Positions 24,797-33,958 are shown, counted from the stretch's first letter. The stretch: DNA of 40,062 bases from Thermoanaerobacterium butyriciformans (GCF_017874545.1 NZ_JAGGLT010000033.1:1-40062), one strand, 5' to 3'. The notes: a model not told the origin generated them from the letters alone. Program-made: numbers and translations.

Positions 24797-25558
24797 ATGG
24801 AGTATGAAGTCATAAAATATGATACCCATAAATATTTTTTTGATGAAGCATGGAGAAGATGTACAAGAAGAGGTCTTAATCAAGACACAAAACCGTTTAT
24901 GCTTGTATCAGATCTTTACATTTCCGATGAGAAGAAGTTGCTAATTAAAGCCTTTAGAAAAAGCATTCATGAAATATCTAAGATTGATGGCCAATTTAAA
25001 AATTATACATATCTATTGACAGATGAAAATGGCGTCATAATAGATTTGATTGCGCCTAACAAAAGTAGTTTTCCTCATTTAAATATAGGTGTTCAGTTGA
25101 AAGAAGAATTTGCAGGAATAAATGCAGTATCGATCGCTTTAAATGAAGGAGAAACTGCATTTGTCAAAAAGAATGAACATTATCTTAAGTGCCTCAGGGA
25201 GATAGACTGCATAGCTGTACCTGTCTTTGACAATACTTGTCAATTAATAGGAACAGTAGACATATCATCTGAATGTGGATTATCTGATGAATGTGTGATT
25301 ACGGCGTTTTTGATGGCAAAATATACAGAATACAATTTTATATTGCTTAAAAAAGAAATGATAAAGGAAAAATTGGAAGAAGTAGAGCTAAAAATTTTAA
25401 AACTGACAGTGGAAGGAAAGACAGATGAAGAGATTGCAAAAATGATTAATAGGTCAATAAGCAATGTAAAATACCACAAGAGTAAGATTTTTGAAAAATT
25501 AAACGTGAAAAATGTAAAAGACTGTATATATAAAGCGACAAAGATGGACTTGATATAA
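24797..25558 (+). CDS. GAF-domain LuxR-type transcription regulator
   Basis: A 253-aa regulator. The N-terminal and central part (about 20-185) is a GAF-type sensor resembling those of AcoR-like activators (GINAVSIALNEGETAFVKKNEH, then CIAVPVFDNTCQLIGTVDIS). The C-terminal 60 residues are a LuxR/GerE helix-turn-helix (ILKLTVEGKTDEEIAKMINR, SNVKYHKSKIFEKLNV). There is no receiver domain, so it probably responds to a bound small molecule. AAGGGAG lies 6 nt before the ATG. It is the only dedicated transcription factor between 20 and 29 kb and lies between promoter copies 2 and 3. LuxR-type dimers bind 18-20-bp palindromes, which suits the 18-bp operator; this link is inference. Confidence 0.85.
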   Translation: MEYEVIKYDTHKYFFDEAWRRCTRRGLNQDTKPFMLVSDLYISDEKKLLIKAFRKSIHEISKIDGQFKNYTYLLTDENGVIIDLIAPNKSSFPHLNIGVQLKEEFAGINAVSIALNEGETAFVKKNEHYLKCLREIDCIAVPVFDNTCQLIGTVDISSECGLSDECVITAFLMAKYTEYNFILLKKEMIKEKLEEVELKILKLTVEGKTDEEIAKMINRSISNVKYHKSKIFEKLNVKNVKDCIYKATKMDLI

Positions 25559-25592
25559 TACTTTTACAAATCCTTAAAAGAGGGCTGCATTA

Positions 25593-25718
25593 ATGTCATC
25601 AATGAACATTGTGACTATTATATTTACCACAGTTAATTTAGTTCAGACTATAATAATATTATATTTTCTATATAAATTGTTTTCTTTTTTGCATAATTGG
25701 TTTAAAAAAGGTAAATAG
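25593..25718 (+). CDS. 41-aa single-pass membrane peptide
   Basis: A short frame with one long hydrophobic segment (about residues 5-28) and a basic end (HNWFKKGK). AGAGGG lies 9 nt before the ATG. It follows the regulator gene by 34 bp and may be cotranscribed. No family recognised; small membrane peptides of this form can be toxins or regulators. Moderate support only. Confidence 0.45.
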   Translation: MSSMNIVTIIFTTVNLVQTIIILYFLYKLFSFLHNWFKKGK

Positions 25719-25794
25719 AAGATTAGTGCTGGAAATTGAAAAAAGGATTATTGAACGGAGTGCAATTTTTACAAAGAACCTAAAAAAGATATAA

Positions 25795-25814
25795 GGTCAA
25801 ATACATATTTGGCC
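25795..25814. repeat. Short inverted repeat upstream of the sigma-like gene
   Basis: GGTCAAATA (25795-25803) and TATTTGGCC (25806-25814) pair around CA, with one G:U in RNA. No T tract follows, so it is a hairpin or operator rather than a terminator. Confidence 0.4.
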
Positions 25815-25871
25815 ATAAAGAAATGTAGGCGGTGTATAGTTGTGATTAAGGGTTGTGGAAGGAAAAAAGTA

Positions 25872-26174
25872 ATGCTTCAAAAAATAGAAAATGGTATTGA
25901 ATCAGAAAATATAGTTATAACTGAAGATGAACAGCCAATAGAACCATATGAAAAGGATAGATTTGAAAACTTGTTGAAATTTATCAAAGAAAATTTTGTT
26001 GAGATAACAAAAGAATTTTCTGAGGAAGAAAAAGAATTATTAAAAATGCATTGGGGTATAGACATGTCTTTAATGACATTTAACGAGATAGCTGAGACAA
26101 AACATATGGATGAAAGCATTTTAAGGTCTAAATTAAAAGATTTGGAAAAACGCTTTTTTCAGAGTACAAGATGA
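25872..26174 (+). CDS. Small protein with sigma-70 region-4-like helix-turn-helix
   Basis: A 100-aa protein. Residues about 48-95 (FSEEEKELLKMHWGIDMSLMTFNEIAETKHMDESILRSKLKDLEKRF) follow the pattern of sigma region 4: an E-x-L-L-x-x-x-x-G-ID turn, then FNEIA and a recognition-helix position. It lacks region 2, so it cannot be a full sigma factor; it may be an orphan region-4 regulator or part of a split sigma. ATG 25872 has GGAAGGA 8 nt upstream; the frame is open upstream to 25809 without a good site. Confidence 0.6.
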   Translation: MLQKIENGIESENIVITEDEQPIEPYEKDRFENLLKFIKENFVEITKEFSEEEKELLKMHWGIDMSLMTFNEIAETKHMDESILRSKLKDLEKRFFQSTR

Positions 26175-26434
26175 GTATGTTGATCTAAGAGTAAGCGTTA
26201 CTCGAAACGGCGATGTCTGGAAGAACTGAGGTGAATGGGTTTGGATAAATTCTTCAGATGGTTATTATCTATCATTTTGGTTGTACTGGTTTTAAATCTT
26301 TTGCTTTTGTCGCTTGTCTTTATCATCAATTGGAAATCTCCTTAACAAGGCAATTTAGTGGACATACAAATGATAGGAATCAGGTAAATTACGCAAATGT
26401 ATCAGGCTATGAATATTATGTTCTATGGAATTAA
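26170..26434 (+). pseudogene. Possible decayed secreted-protein gene
   Basis: One frame reads DEYVDLRVSVTRNGDVWKN, an in-frame TGA at 26230-26232, then GEWVWINSSDGYYLSFW; another frame continues to TAA at 26432-26434 with FSGHTNDRNQVNYANVSGYEYYVLWN. The EWV...NSSDG element recurs in the fragment at 39862-39987. This looks like a gene broken by one nonsense and one frameshift change. It overlaps a small membrane ORF, so at most one reading is expressed. Confidence 0.35.
26241..26345 (+). CDS. Possible 34-aa membrane peptide
   Basis: TTG-started frame (ATG at 26235 is an alternative) with GAGGTG 7 nt upstream and almost entirely one hydrophobic segment (WLLSIILVVLVLNLLLLSLV). It lies 66 bp after the sigma-like gene. 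It competes with the decayed-gene reading of the same bases. Confidence 0.4.
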   Translation: MDKFFRWLLSIILVVLVLNLLLLSLVFIINWKSP

Positions 26435-26450
26435 GATTAATGAGTGTTTA

Positions 26451-26499
26451 ATTCATATAAAGAAGAAGCTTATGTTGCTTCTTCTTTGTATGAATTTTT
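26451..26499 (+). terminator. Strong hairpin with T tract directly before a lipoprotein ribosome site
   Basis: A 19-bp stem (26451-26469 with 26477-26495, one U:G) has the loop TTATGTT and ends in TTTTT. The ribosome site AAGGAAGGAG of the next gene begins at 26500. It may simply end upstream transcription, or act as a leader attenuator of the lipoprotein gene. Confidence 0.7.
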
Positions 26500-26521
26500 A
26501 AGGAAGGAGTTTTTGTTCTTT

Positions 26522-27664
26522 ATGAAAAAGTTTTTTTTGATGGTCTTTGCACTTATATTTATTGCTACAGGTTGTTATACTGTAGATAGTACTAAAGTTA
26601 CAGAAAAAGAAAGACCTAAGAGCGACATTGAAGAGATAAAAATACCTTTTTTGATATATACAAATGAGCCAGATAATAAACATTCGGCAATGTTAGCTTA
26701 TTGGGATTTGAATAACGCTAAAGTAAATTTAACTGAAAAGACGGTCTATATCTCAGAAGACCCCAATTTTGTCACACCTTTATTTTGGGATGGAGATGGC
26801 AGGATAGTATTGAGGAAGACTTCTTATCCAACAGATGAATATAAAGACAAAGCAGAGATTGTTAAAAGCAATGATATTGCTACGGTATACGGCAAGGACA
26901 TTGAAGCTAAAGAGAATTTGGATGACAATCCTGAACCAATTAAAAAAGTAAAAAACTATACATTATACTTACACAATGGCAGCGATGTAATGGAAAAAAA
27001 TGTACCATTTCTGTATAAAACGAAGGATGACAAAGGCAATGACATTACAGTAGGTGAATATGATCGTCTCTGCTTTATAGATTATGACAGCAAAACAGGT
27101 AATATAACATTTATCTTTGATTATCCATTTGAGACACATTCCAATATATATATTGCCAAGTGCAATGTAGACAACATTGACAAGATAAGCTGGGATGAGA
27201 TAAGGCTTCCAGGCGGTGGCGTTGTTTATACACTTGGTCCAAATAATACAATGCTTGTAGGTTCTAAATACTACATCCAATGTTTCAAAACATTAGGTGA
27301 AGTCGATCTTAAGACAAAAAAGGCAACTTTACTTGATGATGTTGCGAAAGAATGTAGAAGTATTGTGAAAGAAGGAAGCTTTAAACCTGACTATTCTAAA
27401 GATATAACGCCTATTGGAAAGTACAAAGATGTATTGATTTTAAACCTTCCTGTCAGCACAGATACAAATGTAGAGCCTTTAATATGCGCATTTAAAGATA
27501 ATAAGCTATTAGGTGCAATACATCTAAAAAGCGATGATACGTGGGATGTAATTGGTCCTGATAAAAAAGTTGCATCTTCGATGGATGTGAAAGGTAAAAA
27601 TCTGTACAAAGAATTTAATGCAGATTTGATGTACTTTCCAGGTCGGGAAAATATAAGTTATTAG
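26522..27664 (+). CDS. Large lipoprotein of unknown function
   Basis: A 380-aa lipoprotein: signal MKKFFLMVFALIFIATGC with lipobox IATGC. The mature part is beta-rich with repeated aromatic/acidic blocks (for example VTPLFWDGDGRIVL, RLCFIDYDSKTGNITFIF, GGVVYTLGPNNTMLVG) and could be a beta-propeller, but no family is named. ATG 26522 begins the signal; AAGGAAGGAG is 12 nt upstream. A frame open to 26444 would put 26 non-signal residues in front and is rejected. It sits between a strong hairpin and promoter copy 3. Confidence 0.75.
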   Translation: MKKFFLMVFALIFIATGCYTVDSTKVTEKERPKSDIEEIKIPFLIYTNEPDNKHSAMLAYWDLNNAKVNLTEKTVYISEDPNFVTPLFWDGDGRIVLRKTSYPTDEYKDKAEIVKSNDIATVYGKDIEAKENLDDNPEPIKKVKNYTLYLHNGSDVMEKNVPFLYKTKDDKGNDITVGEYDRLCFIDYDSKTGNITFIFDYPFETHSNIYIAKCNVDNIDKISWDEIRLPGGGVVYTLGPNNTMLVGSKYYIQCFKTLGEVDLKTKKATLLDDVAKECRSIVKEGSFKPDYSKDITPIGKYKDVLILNLPVSTDTNVEPLICAFKDNKLLGAIHLKSDDTWDVIGPDKKVASSMDVKGKNLYKEFNADLMYFPGRENISY

Positions 27665-27691
27665 CATTAATACTTTATTGTTCATTTCATC

Positions 27692-27777
27692 TTAGTACTT
27701 TCGTACTAAAGAAATTAATACTTTTAGTCAATTGACATAGTCATGAAATAAGCATATAATAAAGCCAAAAATTGGCT
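27692..27777 (+). promoter_or_regulatory. Promoter module, copy 3
   Basis: Perfect palindrome TTAGTAC-TTTC-GTACTAA (27692-27709); third half-site TTAATAC (27715-27721); GTCAATTGAC overlapping the -35 TTGACA (27732-27737); 17 bp; -10 TATAAT (27755-27760); then hairpin AGCCAA-AAA-TTGGCT (27763-27777). The core spacing equals copies 1 and 2, but upstream sequence and hairpin sequence differ. It drives the secreted-protein gene at 27825. Confidence 0.8.
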
Positions 27778-27824
27778 GATAATATTTACAAAATACTTTA
27801 ATACCGAAAGGAGGTGGAATTAAA

Positions 27825-28505
27825 ATGAACAGAAAATCAATCCGAATGTCAATATGTTTAATCTTGATACTCATCTTAAGTTTAAGTTTAAGTGGAATTT
27901 CATTTGCTTCAAGAGGAGGAAATGTGGATACAGGTAGTAAACAAATTTCCGCCCCAAATGTAGAAAATTTTGAACCATCGTCTGAGACGACAAAAATGAC
28001 ATCTCCGAGGCAAGTTCCTTTGAATGTGGATGTAATCAGTAACCAAATAACTATTTCAAATGAAGAAAATGCTAAACCAGCTTCTGAAACCACCAAGATG
28101 ACATCACAAAAAGCAGCTTCTTTAGATGCTGATGTAAATCCTATGTCCCTTAGTCGGCCAATAAAGGGAACAAATCTACCTTATGGCGGTGCTTTCAGTG
28201 GAGTTAACACTGAAATTTTTTCAAACTACTATTTTTTCACAAATGGTTCTACACAGCTATATGTAGACTGGAATGTAAAAGCCGACTATCCTGCTAATGT
28301 GTTATGGCACATTAATGTTTATCAAGCCGGTACGAATAAATTTGTAATGAGCTCAGATCAATTTTCAACAGATTCTAATGCTGGCTGGTGGACAACAAGA
28401 TTTTACAATTTGGATCCTGCATATAATTACTACATTTCTTTTGTAAATGATGGTCCACAGATTGGCTCTCCCATATCAGGCGATTTTACGGTTAGACTAA
28501 AGTAA
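27825..28505 (+). CDS. Secreted protein with duplicated linker, promoter copy 3
   Basis: A 226-aa exported protein. Signal peptide about residues 1-28 (ending ISFA). Residues about 40-105 contain two imperfect copies of a 31-aa unit sharing SETTKMTS and a DV end; they are polar and probably unstructured. Residues about 115-226 form a beta-rich domain with several Trp/Tyr/Asn (NYYFFTNGSTQLYVDWN, GWWTTRFYNLDPAYNYYISF) that resembles a small extracellular beta-sandwich; no family assigned. AAAGGAGGTGG is 7 nt before the ATG, a strong site. Followed by a weak hairpin and the 28592 gene. Confidence 0.75.
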   Translation: MNRKSIRMSICLILILILSLSLSGISFASRGGNVDTGSKQISAPNVENFEPSSETTKMTSPRQVPLNVDVISNQITISNEENAKPASETTKMTSQKAASLDADVNPMSLSRPIKGTNLPYGGAFSGVNTEIFSNYYFFTNGSTQLYVDWNVKADYPANVLWHINVYQAGTNKFVMSSDQFSTDSNAGWWTTRFYNLDPAYNYYISFVNDGPQIGSPISGDFTVRLK

Positions 28506-28528
28506 AAACAATTCGAAGATAAACATAT

Positions 28529-28560
28529 AAAGGCCTTCCACTTTATGTAGAGGGTCTTTA
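28529..28560 (+). terminator. Weak terminator-like hairpin
   Basis: A 10-bp stem with G:U pairs (28529-28538 with 28550-28559) is followed by only a mixed T/A run. It may reduce rather than stop transcription into the next gene. Confidence 0.4.
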
Positions 28561-28591
28561 TATTGGCAATATATATTTGGTGGTGGTATGA

Positions 28592-29263
28592 TTGAGAAAA
28601 ATGATATATGTTTTGTCATTTATTGCTGTGGTTTTGTTTGTCATCATAGCTTTTGATTTATCAAATGTCAATACACAGAAAGATACTGAAAGTACAAACG
28701 TTGATAATATGCCGGCAAAGACAATCAAATTGAAATATGGCCATATAGATGTGTCACGAGATAATATCAATATATCTGAGTCAAAGTTGGATTCTGATGG
28801 ATTTTCAAGGATTGAAGTTTATGACAAAGACAACGGAAAATTCATTGAAGCTTATGGCGTAAAAGAAGAGCCTTTAAACGTATCAGGTTTTACCAATAAA
28901 GCATCAAAAGTTACAATTTACAAAGAGCGCAAAGATTATCCTGCTGTAGTGAGGCTTTACGTGGTTTTGACGGTTTGTTCCGATAGCTTAAGACAGATAA
29001 AAAGCATTGATAAGACGTATTGGGAGAAAGCTGATGATGGCGATTGGCAGTTGAAAAATCCACATGCGGCTGCGATTTCTACAACAGGTGTCTTTCCTTC
29101 AAAGGAAATCGAGGCAAGCGGTACTGCGACGATAGAAATGAAAGCCAATATATTTACGGTAGGGCTTTTAAATAAGTCTGGGTTTAATGTTTTTCAATCA
29201 GGTGAAAATGGATATTATTTAAGAAAGACAGTAGAGTTGGGCTTTAGATACAGCCTGGATTAA
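28592..29263 (+). CDS. Exported or membrane-anchored protein of unknown family
   Basis: A 223-aa protein with one N-terminal hydrophobic segment (about residues 4-23). The rest is beta-rich and ends in FTVGLLNKSGFNVFQSGENG and YYLRKTVELGFRYSLD, the C-terminal block also found in the decayed paralog at 22285-22501. TTG 28592 follows GGTGGTGG; an in-frame ATG at 28601 is an alternative. The function is unknown, but the recurrence shows a local gene family. Confidence 0.7.
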   Translation: MRKMIYVLSFIAVVLFVIIAFDLSNVNTQKDTESTNVDNMPAKTIKLKYGHIDVSRDNINISESKLDSDGFSRIEVYDKDNGKFIEAYGVKEEPLNVSGFTNKASKVTIYKERKDYPAVVRLYVVLTVCSDSLRQIKSIDKTYWEKADDGDWQLKNPHAAAISTTGVFPSKEIEASGTATIEMKANIFTVGLLNKSGFNVFQSGENGYYLRKTVELGFRYSLD

Positions 29264-29385
29264 TGCGTAAATAGGAATTTTGTTTTTAAACTAAATAGTG
29301 CTAACATAATTTTTAGGAAGTATTCAAAAGTAAATCTATCTATTATATAATAATTACAATACGTATATTTGAAGGAGAAATTGAA

Positions 29386-32300
29386 GTGAATAGAAATTTG
29401 CACTATTTAGGAATCGATGTAGGTTCTACTACGGCCAAAATAGTTATCTTAAATGAAAATGATGAGATAATCTATAGTAGATATGAGCGGCACTTATCTA
29501 ACATAAAGGATACTATTGTAAACTTGATAGATGACGCGTATTCTAAATTTGGTGACCTTGTTGTATCCGCTGCTGTAACAGGTTCTGGCGGTATGGCGGT
29601 GTCTGAGTGGCTTAATATGCCGTTTGTGCAGGAAGTAATCGCAGGTACAAAGACTGTTGAGAGGTTTTTCCCTGAGGTAGATGTGGTCATAGAGCTAGGC
29701 GGCGAGGATGCCAAGATTACATACTTTGACGGTACTATCGAACAGCGGATGAATAGCAGTTGTGCAGGTGGCACAGGTGCTTTTATAGACCAGATGGCAT
29801 CGCTTTTAAAGACTGATGCACAAGGCCTAAATGAGCTTGCCAAGAATTACAAAGTCATATACCCTATAGCTGCAAGGTGTGGCGTTTTTGCAAAGACAGA
29901 CATTCAGCCTCTTTTAAATGAAGGCACTGCAAGGGAAGACATAGCGGCATCAATTTTTCAAGCGGTTGTAAACCAGACCATAAGTGGTCTTGCCTGTGGC
30001 AGGCCTATAAAGGGCAATGTGGCATTTTTAGGTGGGCCTTTATATTTTCTTCCGGAATTAAGAAAGAGATTTATAGAAACATTGAATTTAAAAGATGAAG
30101 AAGTCATCATTCCTGAAAATTCTCAATTAGCAGTTGCCATAGGTGCAGCATTATCTGCAAATAATGATGAAATAACTACATTAAAAGACCTAAGAGATAA
30201 AGTACATACGCTTCCATACAAAGTGAAAAATGATGTGGAGAGATTAAGACCGCTTTTTGCAGACGAAGATGAGTACAAGGAGTTTAAGGAAAGGCACAAA
30301 GGCATTGATGTCTTGAAGAAAGATATAAAAGATGCTAGAGGTGGTCTTTTCTTAGGAATAGATGCAGGTTCTACTACAACAAAGCTTGTACTTATAGATG
30401 AAGACGGTGCGATAGTCTATTCTTATTACGGCAGTAACGAAGGAAATCCGCTAAACTCTGTCATAAAAGTGCTGTTAGACATATACGAGAAGATGCCAGA
30501 TGGCGCATATATAGCCAATTCTACTGTCACAGGATACGGCGAAAACCTTATTAAAGCAGCTTTGATGGTGGATATAGGTGAGATCGAAACGATTGCTCAT
30601 TACAAGGCATCAGAGCACTTTTTACCTGGTGTTGACTTCATACTTGATATAGGCGGGCAGGATATGAAGTGCATAAGGATAAGAGATGGCATAATCGACA
30701 GTATAATGCTAAATGAAGCATGTTCATCGGGTTGCGGTTCGTTTTTGGAGACATTCGCGTCGTCTCTCAACATGTCAATTGATGAGTTTACTGAAGCTGC
30801 TCTAAAAGCTCAAAACCCAGTCGATTTAGGTTCTCGTTGCACTGTCTTTATGAATTCAAGGGTAAAGCAGGCACAGAAGGAAGGGGCATCGTTAGGTGAT
30901 ATTTCTGCAGGTCTTTCGTATTCTGTCATAAAAAATGCCTTATACAAGGTCATAAAGATAAGAGATCCGAAAGAGCTGGGAGAAAAGATAATCGTTCAAG
31001 GTGGCACATTCCTTAACGATGCCATATTGAGAAGCTTCGAGCTTATTACAGGTAGAAATGCCGTAAGGCCTCAGATAGCAGGGCTAATGGGTGCATACGG
31101 TGCAGCACTTATCGCAAAGGAAAGGTACAGTGGCGGTATAAGTACAATATTTACGAAAGACAAGCTCGAAAGCTTTACCGCAGAAGTGTCAAGCGGCAGG
31201 TGCAATAAATGCACAAACAGATGCCTTTTAACTATAAATAAATTCAATGACGGTAGAGTATTTGTATCTGGAAACCGCTGTGAAAGAGGAGCAGGAAAAG
31301 AGATAACTAACAATGACATACCAAATCTTTACGACTACAAGTACAAAAAAATATTTGGATACAAGCCATTAAGTGAAGACGAGGCGTATAGAGGTACCAT
31401 TGGCATACCGAGAGTTTTAAACATGTACGAAAACTATCCTCTGTGGTTTACATTTTTTACAAGGCTTGGATTCAGGGTTATATTGTCTGACAGGTCGTCA
31501 AAAAGGCTTTATGAATCAGGCATGGATACTATACCGTCAGATTCCGCATGCTATCCGGCGAAAATCGTCCATGGACACATAATCAACTTAATAAATAAAG
31601 GCATAAAGACGATATTTTATCCATGCATACCTGTTGAGCAGAATGTATTTGAAGATGCAGACAATCATTACAACTGCCCCATTGTATCATCGTACGCTGA
31701 AGTAATTAGAAATAACATGGATGTGCTTAAGGAAAAAGATATTTTATTCATGAATCCATTTTTGGCATTGGATGACAAAGAGAAGCTTGCCAAAAGGCTT
31801 TACGAAGAACTGAGAGTTTTCGGCGTATCAAAAGGTGAAGTGGAAAATGCCTTAAAAGAAGCTTTTGATGAAGATAAAAGGGTAAAAGAAGATATCGAAA
31901 GAAAAGGCGAAGAAGTCTTAAAATATCTGCGAGATACGGGAAAAAGAGGAATAGTCCTTGCAGGCAGGCCCTACCACTTAGATCCAGAGATAAACCATGG
32001 CATACCGGAGATAATAACATCATTAGGTGTGGCAGTATTGACGGAGGACTCTGTAGCGCATTTAGGAAAACTTGAGAGAAAGCTTAGAGTAGTTGACCAA
32101 TGGATGTACCATACAAGGCTTTATGCGGCGGCAAGCTTTGTGGCTGACAGCGAAAACTTAGAGCTTGTGCAGCTTACTTCATTTGGCTGCGGTATTGACG
32201 CTGTCACATCCGATCAGGTGCAGGAAATCTTAAGCTCTCGTGAAAAAATATTTACGCTTATAAAGATAGATGAAGGCACAAATGTAGGCTCCATAAAGAT

Positions 32301-33648
32301 ACGCATAAGGTCATTGATAGCTGCTATCAATGAAAGAAAAGACGAGAAAAGAGTCAAAACATCATATACCATGAATAGAATACTGTTTACGGACGAAATG
32401 AGGAAAAGGCATACGATATTGGCACCGCAGATGTCGCCAATACATTTCCAGTTTTTGCAGGAAGCTTTCAATGTTTCAGGGTACAATTTAGAAGTCCTTC
32501 CATCTGTAGATAAACCGGCTGTTGAAGAAGGACTTAAATATGTAAACAATGATGCGTGTTTTCCTTCTATAATAGTAGTTGGGCAGCTTATTGAAGCATT
32601 AAAATCTGGCAAGTATGATTTAAACAATACATCTGTCATAATCACGCAAACAGGCGGCGGCTGCAGAGCTACGAACTACATAGGGTTTTTAAGAAAGGCT
32701 TTGAAAGATGCAGGATTTGAAAATATACCAGTCATATCATTGAATTTTGTCGGAATGGAGAAGAATCCTGGATTTAAGATAACGCCGGGGCTTCTGAATA
32801 AAGCTTTTATTGGCCTTGTGTACGGCGATCTTCTGCAAAATGTGCTGCTTAGGGTGAGGCCTTATGAGAAAATACCCGGTTCAGCCAATAAGCTTTATGA
32901 AAAATGGGTGACAAAGTGCATAGAGTCTGTAAAAAGTGGAGATCTGAAGCTGTTTAAGAAAAATGTCCATCAGATTGTCCATGACTTTGAGAATCTTGAG
33001 ATCAATAATGTGGTTAAGCCTAAAGTTGGCATTGTTGGGGAGATTCTCGTTAAGTATCATCCTACTGCAAACAACAGCATCGTTGATGTGCTTGAAAAAG
33101 AAGGAGCAGAAGTGATACTGCCGAATCTTATAGATTTTTTGCTGTTTATACTGGATCATGCAAATGAAAAGTATAAGTATTTATCAGGCAGCAAGATAAG
33201 GCAGATTTTGCAAAATATTGGCATAGCAGGACTTGAATTTTATCGAAAAGAGATGAGAAAGGCTTTAGAGAAAAGCAAAAGATTTATCTCTCCAAAGACT
33301 CTCAATGAGCTAAAGGAGTTGGCGTCACCTATAGTATCCCTTGGAAACATAACAGGTGAAGGATGGTACCTTACTGCAGAAATGGTGGAATTATTAAAAG
33401 AAGGCATATCAAATATAGTTTGCATACAGCCTTTTGCATGTCTTCCAAATCACATAACGGGGAAAGGCGTCATTAAAGCATTAAGAGAGCTTTACAAAGA
33501 AGCAAATATTGTGGCAGTTGATTATGACCCTGGTGCCAGTGAAGTAAACCAGCTAAATAGAATCAAGCTTATGCTGTCTGTAGCCTTTAAGAAATTAGAA
33601 AAAAGCAATGAAACATTCGAGCAGATTGCTGCTACAGAGAAAATATAG
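29386..33648 (+). CDS. Fused 2-hydroxyacyl-CoA dehydratase activase/reductase-like protein
   Basis: A 1420-aa cytoplasmic protein. Two ASKHA-fold activase domains stand in tandem: residues about 4-265 ([31 protein letters not shown]) and about 320-585 ([34 protein letters not shown]). Each carries the Cys pair that holds a bridging [4Fe-4S] cluster in HgdC/BadF-type activators, which use ATP to push an electron into a dehydratase. Residues about 610-1400 form the DUF2229/HgdB-like region with C-x2-C motifs ([24 protein letters not shown]). GTG 29386 follows AAGGAGAAA. It is monocistronic. The family is firm, but the physiological substrate of these long fused proteins is not known; it has no partner dehydratase beside it. 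Confidence 0.88.
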   Translation: MNRNLHYLGIDVGSTTAKIVILNENDEIIYSRYERHLSNIKDTIVNLIDDAYSKFGDLVVSAAVTGSGGMAVSEWLNMPFVQEVIAGTKTVERFFPEVDVVIELGGEDAKITYFDGTIEQRMNSSCAGGTGAFIDQMASLLKTDAQGLNELAKNYKVIYPIAARCGVFAKTDIQPLLNEGTAREDIAASIFQAVVNQTISGLACGRPIKGNVAFLGGPLYFLPELRKRFIETLNLKDEEVIIPENSQLAVAIGAALSANNDEITTLKDLRDKVHTLPYKVKNDVERLRPLFADEDEYKEFKERHKGIDVLKKDIKDARGGLFLGIDAGSTTTKLVLIDEDGAIVYSYYGSNEGNPLNSVIKVLLDIYEKMPDGAYIANSTVTGYGENLIKAALMVDIGEIETIAHYKASEHFLPGVDFILDIGGQDMKCIRIRDGIIDSIMLNEACSSGCGSFLETFASSLNMSIDEFTEAALKAQNPVDLGSRCTVFMNSRVKQAQKEGASLGDISAGLSYSVIKNALYKVIKIRDPKELGEKIIVQGGTFLNDAILRSFELITGRNAVRPQIAGLMGAYGAALIAKERYSGGISTIFTKDKLESFTAEVSSGRCNKCTNRCLLTINKFNDGRVFVSGNRCERGAGKEITNNDIPNLYDYKYKKIFGYKPLSEDEAYRGTIGIPRVLNMYENYPLWFTFFTRLGFRVILSDRSSKRLYESGMDTIPSDSACYPAKIVHGHIINLINKGIKTIFYPCIPVEQNVFEDADNHYNCPIVSSYAEVIRNNMDVLKEKDILFMNPFLALDDKEKLAKRLYEELRVFGVSKGEVENALKEAFDEDKRVKEDIERKGEEVLKYLRDTGKRGIVLAGRPYHLDPEINHGIPEIITSLGVAVLTEDSVAHLGKLERKLRVVDQWMYHTRLYAAASFVADSENLELVQLTSFGCGIDAVTSDQVQEILSSREKIFTLIKIDEGTNVGSIKIRIRSLIAAINERKDEKRVKTSYTMNRILFTDEMRKRHTILAPQMSPIHFQFLQEAFNVSGYNLEVLPSVDKPAVEEGLKYVNNDACFPSIIVVGQLIEALKSGKYDLNNTSVIITQTGGGCRATNYIGFLRKALKDAGFENIPVISLNFVGMEKNPGFKITPGLLNKAFIGLVYGDLLQNVLLRVRPYEKIPGSANKLYEKWVTKCIESVKSGDLKLFKKNVHQIVHDFENLEINNVVKPKVGIVGEILVKYHPTANNSIVDVLEKEGAEVILPNLIDFLLFILDHANEKYKYLSGSKIRQILQNIGIAGLEFYRKEMRKALEKSKRFISPKTLNELKELASPIVSLGNITGEGWYLTAEMVELLKEGISNIVCIQPFACLPNHITGKGVIKALRELYKEANIVAVDYDPGASEVNQLNRIKLMLSVAFKKLEKSNETFEQIAATEKI

Positions 33649-33693
33649 TTTTTAAAAATGTGGGTATCATAAATAGTACGGGAGGTTTTACGG

Positions 33694-33900
33694 ATGGATA
33701 AGATTTCTTATGCAGTGAAACTTATTAAAGATGGCTATAAACCGTACTATTTTAAGCCCAGCAAAAACATACCTGCAACATTTGATTCTAAGCTTACTCT
33801 CATATCAGAAGATGGTGACAAAAAGACCATTGTATTTAATGGAATGGAAGTAAGCGCCGCTGATAAGGCGTTTATGAACTATTTTACCAGTGAGGAATAA
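33694..33900 (+). CDS. Small hypothetical protein
   Basis: A 68-aa soluble protein preceded by GGGAGGT and lying 45 bp after the activase gene. It is a basic/aromatic N-terminal half (YAVKLIKDGYKPYYFKPSK) and a beta-like second half. No family recognised; the ribosome site, size and position support a real gene, probably cotranscribed with the activase. Confidence 0.6.
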   Translation: MDKISYAVKLIKDGYKPYYFKPSKNIPATFDSKLTLISEDGDKKTIVFNGMEVSAADKAFMNYFTSEE

Positions 33901-33929
33901 GAAAAATTGGGTTTTCATAAATAAAAGTA

Positions 33930-33958
33930 TTGCATATTGTGATGAAACGTGGTATACT
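33930..33958 (+). promoter_or_regulatory. Sigma-A-type promoter for the zinc-ribbon gene
   Basis: TTGCAT (33930-33935), exactly 17 bp, TATACT (33953-33958). The roughly 95-nt leader to the start codon contains GTTAAA/TTTAAC arms but no riboswitch I recognise. Confidence 0.6.

Noticed and set aside
25735-25800. 22-codon frame starting with GTG before the sigma-like gene
   Set aside because: Very short, poor ribosome site and no domain; more likely chance.
21101-27777. Promoter repeats as ends of an insertion sequence or integron-like element
   Set aside because: The conserved part is centred on operator and promoter elements with gene-specific sequence on either side; no transposase or terminal inverted repeats are present.
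29472-33425. Several minus-strand ORFs within the activase gene
   Set aside because: They are antisense shadows of one long, motif-rich coding frame.
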